From Planctomycetia bacterium (GTDB taxonomy: Bacteria > Planctomycetota > Phycisphaerae > Phycisphaerales > SM1A02), in contig SYAC01000034.1 in assembly GCA_005787685.1 (NCBI GenBank), positions 57,916-121,915 of the forward strand: a DNA stretch of 64,000 nucleotides, read 5' to 3'. A program made the translations under genes and the position numbers. Under the pieces are notes generated by a model. That model saw only the letters and a program-made list of their open reading frames with translations. It did no database searches and was not told where the DNA came from. This document shows positions 42,738 to 51,281 of the stretch, piece after piece; position 1 is the first letter of the stretch, and each line of letters begins with the position of its first letter.

Positions 42738-43298
42738 TTACGCAAACAGCGCGCTCAAAAGTAACTGCGTGAGTCCCGCCGCCAATCCAGCGGCTAGATC
42801 ATCAATCACAATGCCGGCGCCACCATGAAATTTCTGCAATCCGCGAATGGGCGGCGGCTTGAGAATGTCAAACGCGCGGAATAAAAGAAACGCGCTGCCC
42901 GCGGTAATGAATCCTTGTTGTAACGACTGCATGCCGCCCGCGGCAAGCGCTGGCGACCACACCAACAACAACGCAACGGCTTGACCAGCCACTTCATCAA
43001 TGACAACTTGCGAGGGATCTTTCTTGCGGATGGCGCGCTCCACGGCGTCGCCCCACAACAAGCACATCACCGTGGCCACAAACGCCACGCCCAACATGGC
43101 AGCCAACCACACGGAGTGCGCGACTCCAAACCAAGCCAAAATGATTGCAAAAACAACTGGTGGCAGGCTGCCCCATGTGCCCGACGCCGGCCGCATGTGC
43201 CCTAATCCGCAGGCCGTCACGGCGCACCAACGTGTCATGCCCAGCGAACGCAACAACGCCCCCGCGCTGATGGCGCTTCTTGGCTTGAGCCATCTCAT
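42738..43298 (-). CDS. pgpA: Phosphatidylglycerophosphatase A
   Basis: PgpA dephosphorylates phosphatidylglycerol phosphate in phospholipid synthesis at the inner membrane. The 186 residues show the family motifs GHMRPASGTWGSLPPVV, KKDPSQVVIDEVAGQ, FRAFDILKPPPI and GAGIVIDDLAAG. The gene immediately downstream of pgsA on the same strand (55-bp gap) makes the pair functionally coherent: PgsA makes PGP, PgpA converts it to PG. The ATG at 43298 is used; an ATG at 43238 is closer to the conserved core. Confidence 0.92.
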   Translation of the reverse strand: MRWLKPRSAISAGALLRSLGMTRWCAVTACGLGHMRPASGTWGSLPPVVFAIILAWFGVAHSVWLAAMLGVAFVATVMCLLWGDAVERAIRKKDPSQVVIDEVAGQAVALLLVWSPALAAGGMQSLQQGFITAGSAFLLFRAFDILKPPPIRGLQKFHGGAGIVIDDLAAGLAAGLTQLLLSALFA

Positions 43299-43353
43299 AC
43301 CACACCCGCGCGATCTCTGTGATCAACGCACATGAGTTGGGCGCTCTCCCATT

Positions 43354-44025
43354 TCAATTTTTATTTCCATTTGAAATTGTATTTTTATTTTCAGCGCCTG
43401 GCCCCTTCAACAAACTCGCGGCGCGCCATAGGGTGGGAACACCGCTGAGGGCGGTGAACACCACGGCCATCCACAACACCACTTGATGACCCACGCGGCA
43501 AAAATCGTAATTCATGATCCAGGTTTCACTGGCCGCAAACACGCACCACGGACCGGCCACGCTTTGCATAAGCATTTTTGCCTTGCCAAATCGATCCGCG
43601 GGAAATGGCTTGCCCATTCCCTCCAAAAACCCGCGCAGGCTGGTTACCAGCAATTCACGCGCCACCATGACCACCACCATCCACGCCGCAATACCGCTGC
43701 CAACAATTCGCAATTCAGGTGACCCCGTTGCCAAACCTGGCGACGCCAGAAAAATAAAAGTTCCAAGCACCAGGACCTTGTCCACGAATGGATCCATCAC
43801 GCGCCCATACGCGGTCACCACATTCCAGCGCCGTGCAAGCCATCCATCCAACACATCCGACAGCGCCGCCGCCACAAAAATAGAGCACACCCACCATCCC
43901 AGCGCTCCGCGATCGAGCAGCGGCGTGCGGCTCAGAAGCTCCAAAAGCACCAGCGTTGCCACGGCAAGAAGAAGTCTTGCCGAAGTAATGGCGTTGGGCA
44001 AAACTTTCCACCACTGCGAGCGCAT
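43354..44025 (-). CDS. pgsA: CDP-alcohol phosphatidyltransferase (PgsA type)
   Basis: The expected reaction is CDP-diacylglycerol plus glycerol-3-phosphate to phosphatidylglycerol phosphate. The family signature D-G-x2-A-R-x8-G-x3-D-x3-D is present as SDVLDGWLARRWNVVTAYGR plus VMDPFVDK. About six hydrophobic helices are seen over 223 residues, starting LPNAITSARLLLA. A GTG at 44043 would add six residues; the ATG at 44025 is preferred. Other CDP-alcohol transferases share the motif, but the adjacent pgpA favours PgsA. Confidence 0.9.
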   Translation of the reverse strand: MRSQWWKVLPNAITSARLLLAVATLVLLELLSRTPLLDRGALGWWVCSIFVAAALSDVLDGWLARRWNVVTAYGRVMDPFVDKVLVLGTFIFLASPGLATGSPELRIVGSGIAAWMVVVMVARELLVTSLRGFLEGMGKPFPADRFGKAKMLMQSVAGPWCVFAASETWIMNYDFCRVGHQVVLWMAVVFTALSGVPTLWRAASLLKGPGAENKNTISNGNKN

Positions 44026-44219
44026 GTGGGCACTGTAACCCACTCGCAGATGGGCGTTTGAACGCCTGCTTCAGAACAAGAACCCACGCTGAATATTCCA
44101 AAAAGCTCTGCAAATTTGGCGCCAAGTATGCCGGCTTCAATCCCAAACAAGTGAACTGCATGGTCGTAGACCGCTTGTCAAGTCTTGACCTCTAGGAAAT
44201 TTATTTCCACTGCTTGCGA

Positions 44220-44271
44220 GCCGCCCATGCGGCGCATACTCTCGCCCGCTCACAGCAGGAAGGACTCCTGC
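44220..44271 (+). promoter_or_regulatory. Two consecutive hairpins in the leader of the nuoJ operon
   Basis: GCCGC (44220-44224) pairs with GCGGC (44229-44233) around CCAT, and GCAGGA (44255-44260) pairs with TCCTGC (44266-44271) around AGGAC. They lie in the 282-bp gap before nuoJ. No promoter boxes were convincing in this gap and no T-run follows the hairpins. Confidence 0.4.
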
Positions 44272-44325
44272 GATTCACTTTTAGAACTCAAAACGCACTG
44301 AACGCGAATCACCCACCCACACTCA

Positions 44326-45312
44326 ATGCCACTTCTTCCTTTCTATATCGCAAGCGCCGTCGCCGCAGTTGGGTTGCTTTTTATTTTGCGGCCAAACAAG
44401 CCCGCGCTGCGTCGTGGCGGCGCCGTTGTTGCGCTGGCTGGAACCGGACTTTTTCTCAGTGAAGCGCTGCGCCTCGCGGGACCACCAACCGCCGATGTTC
44501 CCATTGCGCTTCTGATTGCGTTGGTTGTGATTGGCTTGTTCGCGGCCGTACGCGTGATCACGCATCCGCGGCCCGTGTTCGCGGCGCTGTATTTTATTGT
44601 GACCGTGGTCGCCTCGGCCGTTATTTTTCTGCTTTTACAAGCGGAATTCATTGCTTTTGCGCTCATTATTGTCTACGCCGGTGCCATTTTAATTACCTAC
44701 ATGTTCGTGCTCATGTTGGCGGATCAAGGTCCGCGCGACTCGATTGGCCACATCGATGATGACGGCGATTACGATCGCGTTGCGCGCGAGCCCATGGCCG
44801 CTGTACTTGTTGGATTTATTTTATTGGGCACGCTGTCTGCGGTTGTGGAGCGCATTCCAAACACCGCCGTTCTTGCGCAGGCAAACTTGGATGAAAAAGT
44901 GGCGCGCCAACAAGTCGACGCACTGATGATGATGCCCAAGCATTTGTTGAATGTTGTCAAACGCACTGATGCCGCGGCCGTGTCTGTAACAGTGCCCCCA
45001 AACACCGCGATTCAAGGCAGCATTGTTCAAACCCAAGTGACGCGCGCCGATGGAACCGTTGTCAACATGGCGGTGGATACTGCGGGCAAGATTGACAATA
45101 CGCAAATGGTTGGCCTTGATCTTGTGGCGCGCTATCCAGCCAGCCTTGAACTGGCGGGGATTATTTTGCTCATGGCCATGTTTGGCGCCGTGGTGTTGGC
45201 ACGCCGCCAAATTGAATTTGGCGAAGACGAAGTGCGCGACGCCGCTGGCCTTGGACGCATAGTGCTTGATGTTCCCGATCACGAGCGCGCGGCGCCCGGA
45301 GGACGATCATGA
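44326..45312 (+). CDS. nuoJ: NADH-quinone oxidoreductase subunit J, N-terminally extended
   Basis: NuoJ is a membrane-arm subunit near the quinone site of complex I. The diagnostic region VRVITHPRPVFAALYFIVTV and ALIIVYAGAILITYMFVLML (residues about 75-132) matches TM1-TM3 of typical NuoJ. Here about 58 residues with two hydrophobic helices precede the usual start. The C-terminal part continues to residue 328 with a large non-membrane loop (about 150-260) and a final helix. No ribosome-binding site precedes the ATG. The stop overlaps nuoK by ATGA. It is the first gene of a nuoJKLMN cluster with no nuoA-I upstream in this window. Confidence 0.9.
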   Translation: MPLLPFYIASAVAAVGLLFILRPNKPALRRGGAVVALAGTGLFLSEALRLAGPPTADVPIALLIALVVIGLFAAVRVITHPRPVFAALYFIVTVVASAVIFLLLQAEFIAFALIIVYAGAILITYMFVLMLADQGPRDSIGHIDDDGDYDRVAREPMAAVLVGFILLGTLSAVVERIPNTAVLAQANLDEKVARQQVDALMMMPKHLLNVVKRTDAAAVSVTVPPNTAIQGSIVQTQVTRADGTVVNMAVDTAGKIDNTQMVGLDLVARYPASLELAGIILLMAMFGAVVLARRQIEFGEDEVRDAAGLGRIVLDVPDHERAAPGGRS

Positions 45313-45647
45313 CCTATTTCTTGGCGGTCAACGCGTCGGGCGCGTCGCACGCGGTCACCATTACCTTGGCCATGAGCGCACTGCTGTTCACCATTGGACT
45401 GGTTGGATTTCTGGTGCGCCGCAACATGATTCTTATGTTCCTGTGCACTGAAATCATGTTTCAAGCCGCAGCTCTGGCCTTCATTGCCTTTGGCAGAATG
45501 CGCATGGACACGGGCGGCCAAGTCTTTGTCATCTTTATTTTGACCATCGCCGCCGCCGAGGCCGCGCTTGCGCTGGGGCTTGTTATTTTGCTGTTTCGCC
45601 GCAAGGAAACGCTGAGTTCAGAGGCGTGGTCGGAGTTGCACGAATGA
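45309..45647 (+). CDS. nuoK: NADH-quinone oxidoreductase subunit K
   Basis: NuoK is a small three-helix subunit contributing to the proton pathway. The 112-residue protein has the helices AMSALLFTIGLVGFLV, LMFLCTEIMFQAAALAFIAF and VFVIFILTIAAAEAALALGL. The buried glutamates TE(I) and AAAE(AA) correspond to the conserved pair used in proton translocation. Length is normal. Both boundaries overlap neighbours by ATGA. Confidence 0.94.
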   Translation: MTYFLAVNASGASHAVTITLAMSALLFTIGLVGFLVRRNMILMFLCTEIMFQAAALAFIAFGRMRMDTGGQVFVIFILTIAAAEAALALGLVILLFRRKETLSSEAWSELHE

Positions 45648-47815
45648 TGTCCCTACTTTGCACAAGCGACACGCACTCATCCGCCCACGCGGTGGTGACT
45701 GCCATTGTCAACGCAATTCCATCGCCCGAACTTTCTTGGACTGGATGGATTCTTTCGCTGCCCGCAATTTCCGTCGTGCTGACTGGCTTGTGCTGCGCCT
45801 TGCGCGTCAAGGGCAAGCTGCCAGGTTGGATCACGGTGCTGGCGTTGGCGGGTTCATTCGCGCTGGTTTTGAAATTATATTTCTTGCGCGGCGACGCGGG
45901 CGCGCCCGTGGTGGTGCACTTGTGGGACTGGATGAATTTCAGTTGGGGCGATCAATCCAAGTGGCACTCGCTGCAAGCGGATGTCAGCGTGTATGTGGAC
46001 AGCCTCACGCTGTTCTGGTTGCTCTTTGTCACCGGCCTGGGCACGCTCATTGCCATATACGCCACTGAATACATGGAGTCCGATGTTGGCAAGGGCTACT
46101 CGCGCTTCTTCAACGGCGTCAGCGTTTTTATTCTTGCCATGTGCACATTGGTCATGGCCGACAACCTGCTTTTGCTGTATTTAGGCTGGGAAGGCGTGGG
46201 TTTAGCCAGCTACTTGTTGATTGGCTACTACTACAAAAAACCTGCCGCCGTGGCCGCGGGCAAGAAAGCGTTCATTGTCAATCGCATTGGCGACTTGGGA
46301 CTTGCCGTGGGCATTTGGTTGATCTGGGTGAATTACGGCAGCATTGAATTCAATACGCTCTTTCAAGTGTGGCAAGACACAGAGCGCGGTGTTGGCGGCT
46401 TTGACAAGTCGTTGATTCCCTACTGCCTCATGCTTGGTGCATTTGGAAAAAGCGCGCAACTTCCTTTGTATGTCTGGTTACCCGACGCCATGGAAGGTCC
46501 AACACCAGTATCCGCGCTGATTCACGCTGCCACCATGGTGACCGCCGGCGTGTATTTGATCGCTCGCACCTACCCGCTGTTCGCGTTGCATCCAGATGCG
46601 CTTGCAACTGTTGCGTGGGTTGGCGGCTTAACGGCACTCTTCGCCGCCACCATTGGCATGGCCCAATATGATTTCAAGCGCGTCTTCGCGTACAGCACCA
46701 TTAGCCAGTTGGGCTACATGTTCATGGGACTGGGTGTTGGCACAACTTTTGGGGCAGCCTATCACACGCTTACGCACGCGTTCTTCAAAGCGCTGCTGTT
46801 CCTCACCGCTGGTGCCATCATGCACGGCTTTGCGGGTCAACTTGATCTGCGCAAACTGTCCGGTCTGCGCAAAGTGCCTGGCTTCAAAATTGTTTCTTGG
46901 ACCATGCTGATTGGCTGCCTGTGGCTTTCGGCATTTCCATTTTCAGCGGGAATGCTCTCCAAAGACCTTATTTTGGTGCAGGCTCTGAGCATCAACAACC
47001 ACGGATTTGTGTGGCTGGGTTGGATTGGCTTAATCACCGCCGCCATGACGGCCTACTACTCGTTCCGCGTGTGGTTCCGCGTATGCGCCGGGCCGGTGTT
47101 TTATGTTGCAGGCGAGGACAATCACGATGATCACGACGCGCATGATCATGCGCATGCCGCGCACCCCGCCCCCGCCGCGCACGCCAAGCATGAATTTCAT
47201 CCGCACGCACCGCGCTGGGCCATGAACGGCGTGCTGTTGATCATTATGTTGGGCGCATTCGCCACGGGTATTCCTGGCTACATGGAATTGCGCGGTCAAT
47301 CCAATTGGGCGCAAGTCATGATTGCGCACTCATCGGCGTTCGCCGGCAGTGTGCAAGCGCATGTGACCGACGCGGTGAACTTTGGCATGAATCCCCATCA
47401 ACTGGTCGAAGTCTTTGGCACCATCGCCTCGCTTGGTGGAATCGCAATCGCCATGTATTTCCATTTGCTGCAACGCAAGTCCGCCGACAAACTTCGCGCA
47501 TGGCTCTTGGCGCACAATTCCATTCGCTGGATTCCAGTTGCCATGGAGAACAAGTGGTATGTGGATGAGCTCTACCACGCCTGCATTCGCGGACCAGCTT
47601 GGATTGCTGGCCACATTCTTCACTTCACCGACAAGCATGTGGTTGATGGTCTGATGGTCAATGGCGTTGGCCGAATTCCATCCGCGCTGGGAGGTCTGTT
47701 TCAGCCGCTTTATAACGGTGTTTTGCAGGGGTACGCCACCACCATGGCGGGCGGCTCGGCCCTGGTTGTGGCTTGGATTGTGTATCGCTGGCTCGTAAGT
47801 GGAGCGGCGTCATGA
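45644..47815 (+). CDS. nuoL: NADH-quinone oxidoreductase subunit L
   Basis: NuoL is the distal antiporter-like, proton-pumping subunit. From ATG 45644 (overlapping the nuoK stop) it is 723 aa with about 16 hydrophobic helices. Family landmarks include LLYLGWEGVGLASYLLIGYYY, KSAQLPLYVWLPDAMEGPTPVSALIHAATMV and the piston-helix region near the C-terminus. A His/Asp-rich loop (HDDHDAHDHAHAAH) in the second half is common in NuoL. The key residues E (GWEG), K (GKSAQ) and H (LIHAA) are in place. Confidence 0.96.
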   Translation: MMSLLCTSDTHSSAHAVVTAIVNAIPSPELSWTGWILSLPAISVVLTGLCCALRVKGKLPGWITVLALAGSFALVLKLYFLRGDAGAPVVVHLWDWMNFSWGDQSKWHSLQADVSVYVDSLTLFWLLFVTGLGTLIAIYATEYMESDVGKGYSRFFNGVSVFILAMCTLVMADNLLLLYLGWEGVGLASYLLIGYYYKKPAAVAAGKKAFIVNRIGDLGLAVGIWLIWVNYGSIEFNTLFQVWQDTERGVGGFDKSLIPYCLMLGAFGKSAQLPLYVWLPDAMEGPTPVSALIHAATMVTAGVYLIARTYPLFALHPDALATVAWVGGLTALFAATIGMAQYDFKRVFAYSTISQLGYMFMGLGVGTTFGAAYHTLTHAFFKALLFLTAGAIMHGFAGQLDLRKLSGLRKVPGFKIVSWTMLIGCLWLSAFPFSAGMLSKDLILVQALSINNHGFVWLGWIGLITAAMTAYYSFRVWFRVCAGPVFYVAGEDNHDDHDAHDHAHAAHPAPAAHAKHEFHPHAPRWAMNGVLLIIMLGAFATGIPGYMELRGQSNWAQVMIAHSSAFAGSVQAHVTDAVNFGMNPHQLVEVFGTIASLGGIAIAMYFHLLQRKSADKLRAWLLAHNSIRWIPVAMENKWYVDELYHACIRGPAWIAGHILHFTDKHVVDGLMVNGVGRIPSALGGLFQPLYNGVLQGYATTMAGGSALVVAWIVYRWLVSGAAS

Positions 47816-49428
47816 TTCAATATCTACTGCTTCTTCTGCCAATCATCAGCGCGCTGATCATCTGCCTAAGTTCGCCACGCGCCGCCAAATGGATCGCCTT
47901 CATTGGATCAATCGCCACATTTATTGCCGCCGCAATCTTTGCGGTGCAATTTCCGCATTGGATGACTGGTGGCTTCTGGCCCGACCTTCGCACCGCTCCC
48001 ATTCTTGGCCAATTTGGAGTTGATCTTCAAATTGGTGTTGACTCCGTCAGCCTCATGCTGGTGTTGCTGACGGTGTTCCTTACGCCGCTTGCCATTGCCG
48101 GCAGTTTCAGCGCCATCACCACGCACATGCGCGAGTACTACGCATGGTTCATGATCCTGCTCGCAAGCATGCTGCTGGCATTCATGAGCCGCGACATGAT
48201 TTTCTTCTACGTGGGCTACGAGTTCACCCTCATTCCCATGTTCTTCCTGATCAGCATTTGGGGCGGTCCAATGCGCGGACCAGCTGCGATCAAGTTCTTC
48301 ATATTCACATTCCTGGGCAGCGTGTTTACGTTGGCCGCGGTCATCTTTGTAGCGGTGCGCCACTTCGACAGTGTTGGAACATGGACCTTCGCCATTGCGG
48401 ACTTGGTGAAATTCTCATCAACGCAACTCAGCGACAAGGAGCAATTTTGGGTTTTTGTGGGCTTAATGACTGGCTTCGCCATTAAAACACCATTCTTTCC
48501 AACTCATGCCTGGTTGCCACTGGCGCATGACCAAGCCCCCACCGGCGGTAGCGTGATTTTGGCGGGCATTCTGCTGAAATTAGGCACCTACGGCGTGTTC
48601 CGATTCGCCCTTCCCATGGCGCCCATGGGTGCGGTGGAATGCACCACATTCTTCGCCATTTTGGGAATCATCGCCATTCTGTATATGAGTTTGGTGTGCT
48701 GGGTGCAAACGGATATCAAGAAGTTGATCGCCTACTCATCCGTCAGCCACATGGGATTTGTGGTGCTGGGATTATTTGCGCTCAATCCAATCGGCTTGCA
48801 AGGCGCGGTCATGTACATGGTCAACCACGGCCTCAGCACGGGCGCATTGTTCTTGTGCATTGGAATGATCTACGAGCGCTACCACACCAAGGACATGGAT
48901 CAACTAGGCGGACTGGTTTCCAAAATGCCGGTGTGGAGTTTCTTTATGATCATCTTCACGCTCTCAAGCGTTGGCTTGCCTGGACTCAATGGTTTCGTGG
49001 GTGAGTTCCTCTGCTTAATGGGCGCGTTCGTGGCCGAGCATGATCAGCCCGCTGGATATCCCGGCGTGTTGCATCCTTGGTACGCGGTCGTTGCGGCCTT
49101 GGGTCTGATTCTGGGTGCCATGTATTTGCTCATCATGTTGGGTAAAATTGTGTGGGGCACATTGCGAGAGCCACATGGCGATGCGCATGCCGAGCATGCC
49201 ACCATGGAATTGCCAACCGATTTAAACTTCCGCGAGATCGCCGTCTTGGCGCCAATTGCCGTGGCGTGTCTTGCGATTGGCTTGTATCCCAAGCCACTCT
49301 TAGACGCGGTGGAGCCTTGCGTGAAAGAAGTCTTGGTGAACTATCCCGCCGTCATTGACGCCTACAACGCCAAACGCGGACTTGTGAATCCCACGGCACC
49401 TGTGCAAAAAGTGGAGGCAAGCCAATGA
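47812..49428 (+). CDS. nuoM: NADH-quinone oxidoreductase subunit M
   Basis: NuoM is the second antiporter-like pump subunit. Start ATG 47812 overlaps the nuoL stop by ATGA and gives 538 aa. The motifs FYVGYEFTLIPMFFLISIWG (conserved Glu), TGFAIKTPFFPTHAWLPLAH (conserved Lys and PxHxWLP) and SVSHMGFVVLGLF match NuoM. About 14 helices are predicted. A short His-rich tail (HGDAHAEHA) follows the last helix. Confidence 0.96.
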   Translation: MIQYLLLLLPIISALIICLSSPRAAKWIAFIGSIATFIAAAIFAVQFPHWMTGGFWPDLRTAPILGQFGVDLQIGVDSVSLMLVLLTVFLTPLAIAGSFSAITTHMREYYAWFMILLASMLLAFMSRDMIFFYVGYEFTLIPMFFLISIWGGPMRGPAAIKFFIFTFLGSVFTLAAVIFVAVRHFDSVGTWTFAIADLVKFSSTQLSDKEQFWVFVGLMTGFAIKTPFFPTHAWLPLAHDQAPTGGSVILAGILLKLGTYGVFRFALPMAPMGAVECTTFFAILGIIAILYMSLVCWVQTDIKKLIAYSSVSHMGFVVLGLFALNPIGLQGAVMYMVNHGLSTGALFLCIGMIYERYHTKDMDQLGGLVSKMPVWSFFMIIFTLSSVGLPGLNGFVGEFLCLMGAFVAEHDQPAGYPGVLHPWYAVVAALGLILGAMYLLIMLGKIVWGTLREPHGDAHAEHATMELPTDLNFREIAVLAPIAVACLAIGLYPKPLLDAVEPCVKEVLVNYPAVIDAYNAKRGLVNPTAPVQKVEASQ

Positions 49429-51119
49429 GTTCATTCATTCCAATGGGTCCCAAAGTCGCGGTGTTACTGCCTGAAATCATTGTGTTTGGTGGCAGCGTGT
49501 TGGTCAGCATCGTTGGCCTAAATCGCAGCAAGACCCTGCGCAAATCGGTTCCCCTGCTTGCCGTATGCACACTGCTGGCCGCGCTGGTCGCGATCGCTCT
49601 TGGCTATTCCAACGAAGCCGCGGAGCAAGCGGGCGTGCTCATGCCGCACTTCAACAAGATCATCAAGACCATCATTCTGGTGGTTGGCATTGGCCTTGTC
49701 GCAATTTCTGTTGGCCACATAGATCGCCGCATGGAGGACGCAGTGGCGCGCGGCGCCACCACATTTGATCCCATGCGCGTGGTGCGTGGAGAATTTTACG
49801 CATTCATGTTGCTGAGTATTTGCGGCGCCATGCTTATTCCCGGCAGCCCCGATTTGATCTGGCTGTTCTTGGCGCTCGAACTCACCAGTTTGCCAACCTA
49901 CATCATGGTGGCCATGAGCCGTGGAACCAGGCGCGCCCAAGAAGCAGCCGTGAAATATTTTTTCCTGGGCGCAATGAGCACGGCGGTTTTTCTATACGGC
50001 TTCGCGTTGATCTACGGCAGCGCAGGCTCTTTGCAATTGAACACCATCCAGAAAGTCTTCTCCGCTCAAATAGAAAGCGGTGGCATTGACACCCTTGGCA
50101 TGACTGGTTTCATTCTGTGCATTCTGGGCTTCTGCTACAAGTTGGCCGCGGCCCCAATGCATTTCTACGCGCCAGATGTTTACGAAGGCGCGTCCAATCC
50201 GGTCACGGGCTTCCTATCATTCATCCCTAAAATCGCTGGATTTTCTGCGCTTGCGCTGTTGTTGACTACGGTCGGTTGGACTGGACACTCGATCATCTCC
50301 GAAACTGGAACCGTGGTCAGCGGATTACCCGCGCCAATTCTTGCCACGCTGTGGATGATCTGCGCGCTCACCATGACACTGGGAAATATTGGCGCGCTTC
50401 TGCAAAAGTCCGTCAAACGAATGTTGGCCTACAGCTCCATTGCGCATTCGGGCTACATGGTGCTTGCCATTATCGCGGGACCGGGGCTTGGCTTTGAAGC
50501 GTTGCTCTTTTATCTCATTTCATACGGCGTCACCAATCTTGCCATCTTTGGCGCGCTATCCGGTTTGCAAAAACGGGGCGAAGATGTTGAACGGTTCGAG
50601 GAGCTCAGCGGCATTGCTCGCCGTTATCCTGGACTCGCGGCATGGCTTGCGATTGGTTCGGGCTCGCTCATGGGTATGCCACCGCTACTTGGGTTCTGGG
50701 CGAAGTTGATGCTGTTCATGGCAGGTATCCAAGCTGGTCACACGCCATTGGTCATCATTGCGGCCATCAATAGCGCCGTGAGTGTTTGGTATTACCTGCG
50801 ACTCATTGGCGTGCCTTCATTCTCTCCGCCAGGAACATCATCCGAGGGCGTGATCAAGGGTCCAAGCTCCTGGCCACGATTCGCCGGCGCCGTAGCCGCC
50901 GTGGTCGTGGTTCTGCTGCCATTCTTCGCCTCACGCATGCTGGGCAATAGCCTGGATTTTTCCCCGGTACGACCCGCCTCCACGGTGAAACCGGTGAACA
51001 CCACAACCGAGCATGTCCCCACTGAAAAACCAACGCAGGCCTTTGACACTGCTCTGCAACGATCACCACACGTAGAGCAAGCGCAACTTGCGTTACACTG
51101 TTCGCCCACGCGGCTGTAG
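49425..51119 (+). CDS. nuoN: NADH-quinone oxidoreductase subunit N
   Basis: NuoN is the third antiporter-like subunit, next to NuoK. Starting at ATG 49425 (ATGA overlap with nuoM), 564 aa contain FLALELTSLPTYIMVAMSRG, CYKLAAAPMHFYAPDVYEGA and AYSSIAHSGYMVLAI. These match NuoN helices with the conserved Glu and Lys. The last roughly 55 residues after the final helix form a hydrophilic Thr/Pro-rich tail. The TAG stop (51117-51119) lies inside the following tRNA-Arg gene. Confidence 0.95.
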   Translation: MSSFIPMGPKVAVLLPEIIVFGGSVLVSIVGLNRSKTLRKSVPLLAVCTLLAALVAIALGYSNEAAEQAGVLMPHFNKIIKTIILVVGIGLVAISVGHIDRRMEDAVARGATTFDPMRVVRGEFYAFMLLSICGAMLIPGSPDLIWLFLALELTSLPTYIMVAMSRGTRRAQEAAVKYFFLGAMSTAVFLYGFALIYGSAGSLQLNTIQKVFSAQIESGGIDTLGMTGFILCILGFCYKLAAAPMHFYAPDVYEGASNPVTGFLSFIPKIAGFSALALLLTTVGWTGHSIISETGTVVSGLPAPILATLWMICALTMTLGNIGALLQKSVKRMLAYSSIAHSGYMVLAIIAGPGLGFEALLFYLISYGVTNLAIFGALSGLQKRGEDVERFEELSGIARRYPGLAAWLAIGSGSLMGMPPLLGFWAKLMLFMAGIQAGHTPLVIIAAINSAVSVWYYLRLIGVPSFSPPGTSSEGVIKGPSSWPRFAGAVAAVVVVLLPFFASRMLGNSLDFSPVRPASTVKPVNTTTEHVPTEKPTQAFDTALQRSPHVEQAQLALHCSPTRL

Positions 51120-51183
51120 CTCAATTGGATAGAGCACAAGCCTACGAAGCTTGGGGTTGCAGGTTCGAGTCCTGCCAGCCGCG
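51110..51183 (+). tRNA. tRNA-Arg (anticodon ACG)
   Basis: The acceptor stem GCGGCTG/CAGCCGC, anticodon arm CAAGC-CTACGAA-GCTTG (anticodon ACG, read as ICG after editing) and T-arm GCAGG-TTCGAGT-CCTGC fold as a standard tRNA. CCA is not encoded. A TACACT box (51094-51099) ends 10 bp upstream and may be its promoter inside nuoN. The first 10 nt of the tRNA gene overlap the nuoN coding sequence. Confidence 0.95.
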
Positions 51184-51281
51184 CTTACTTTCTTCCGCGT
51201 GAACTTGCAATTTCCCAGCGTGTCATGGGTGGCGATCGCCATACCTTGGCATCGCATAAGCCACACTCGCAGGAACTACCC

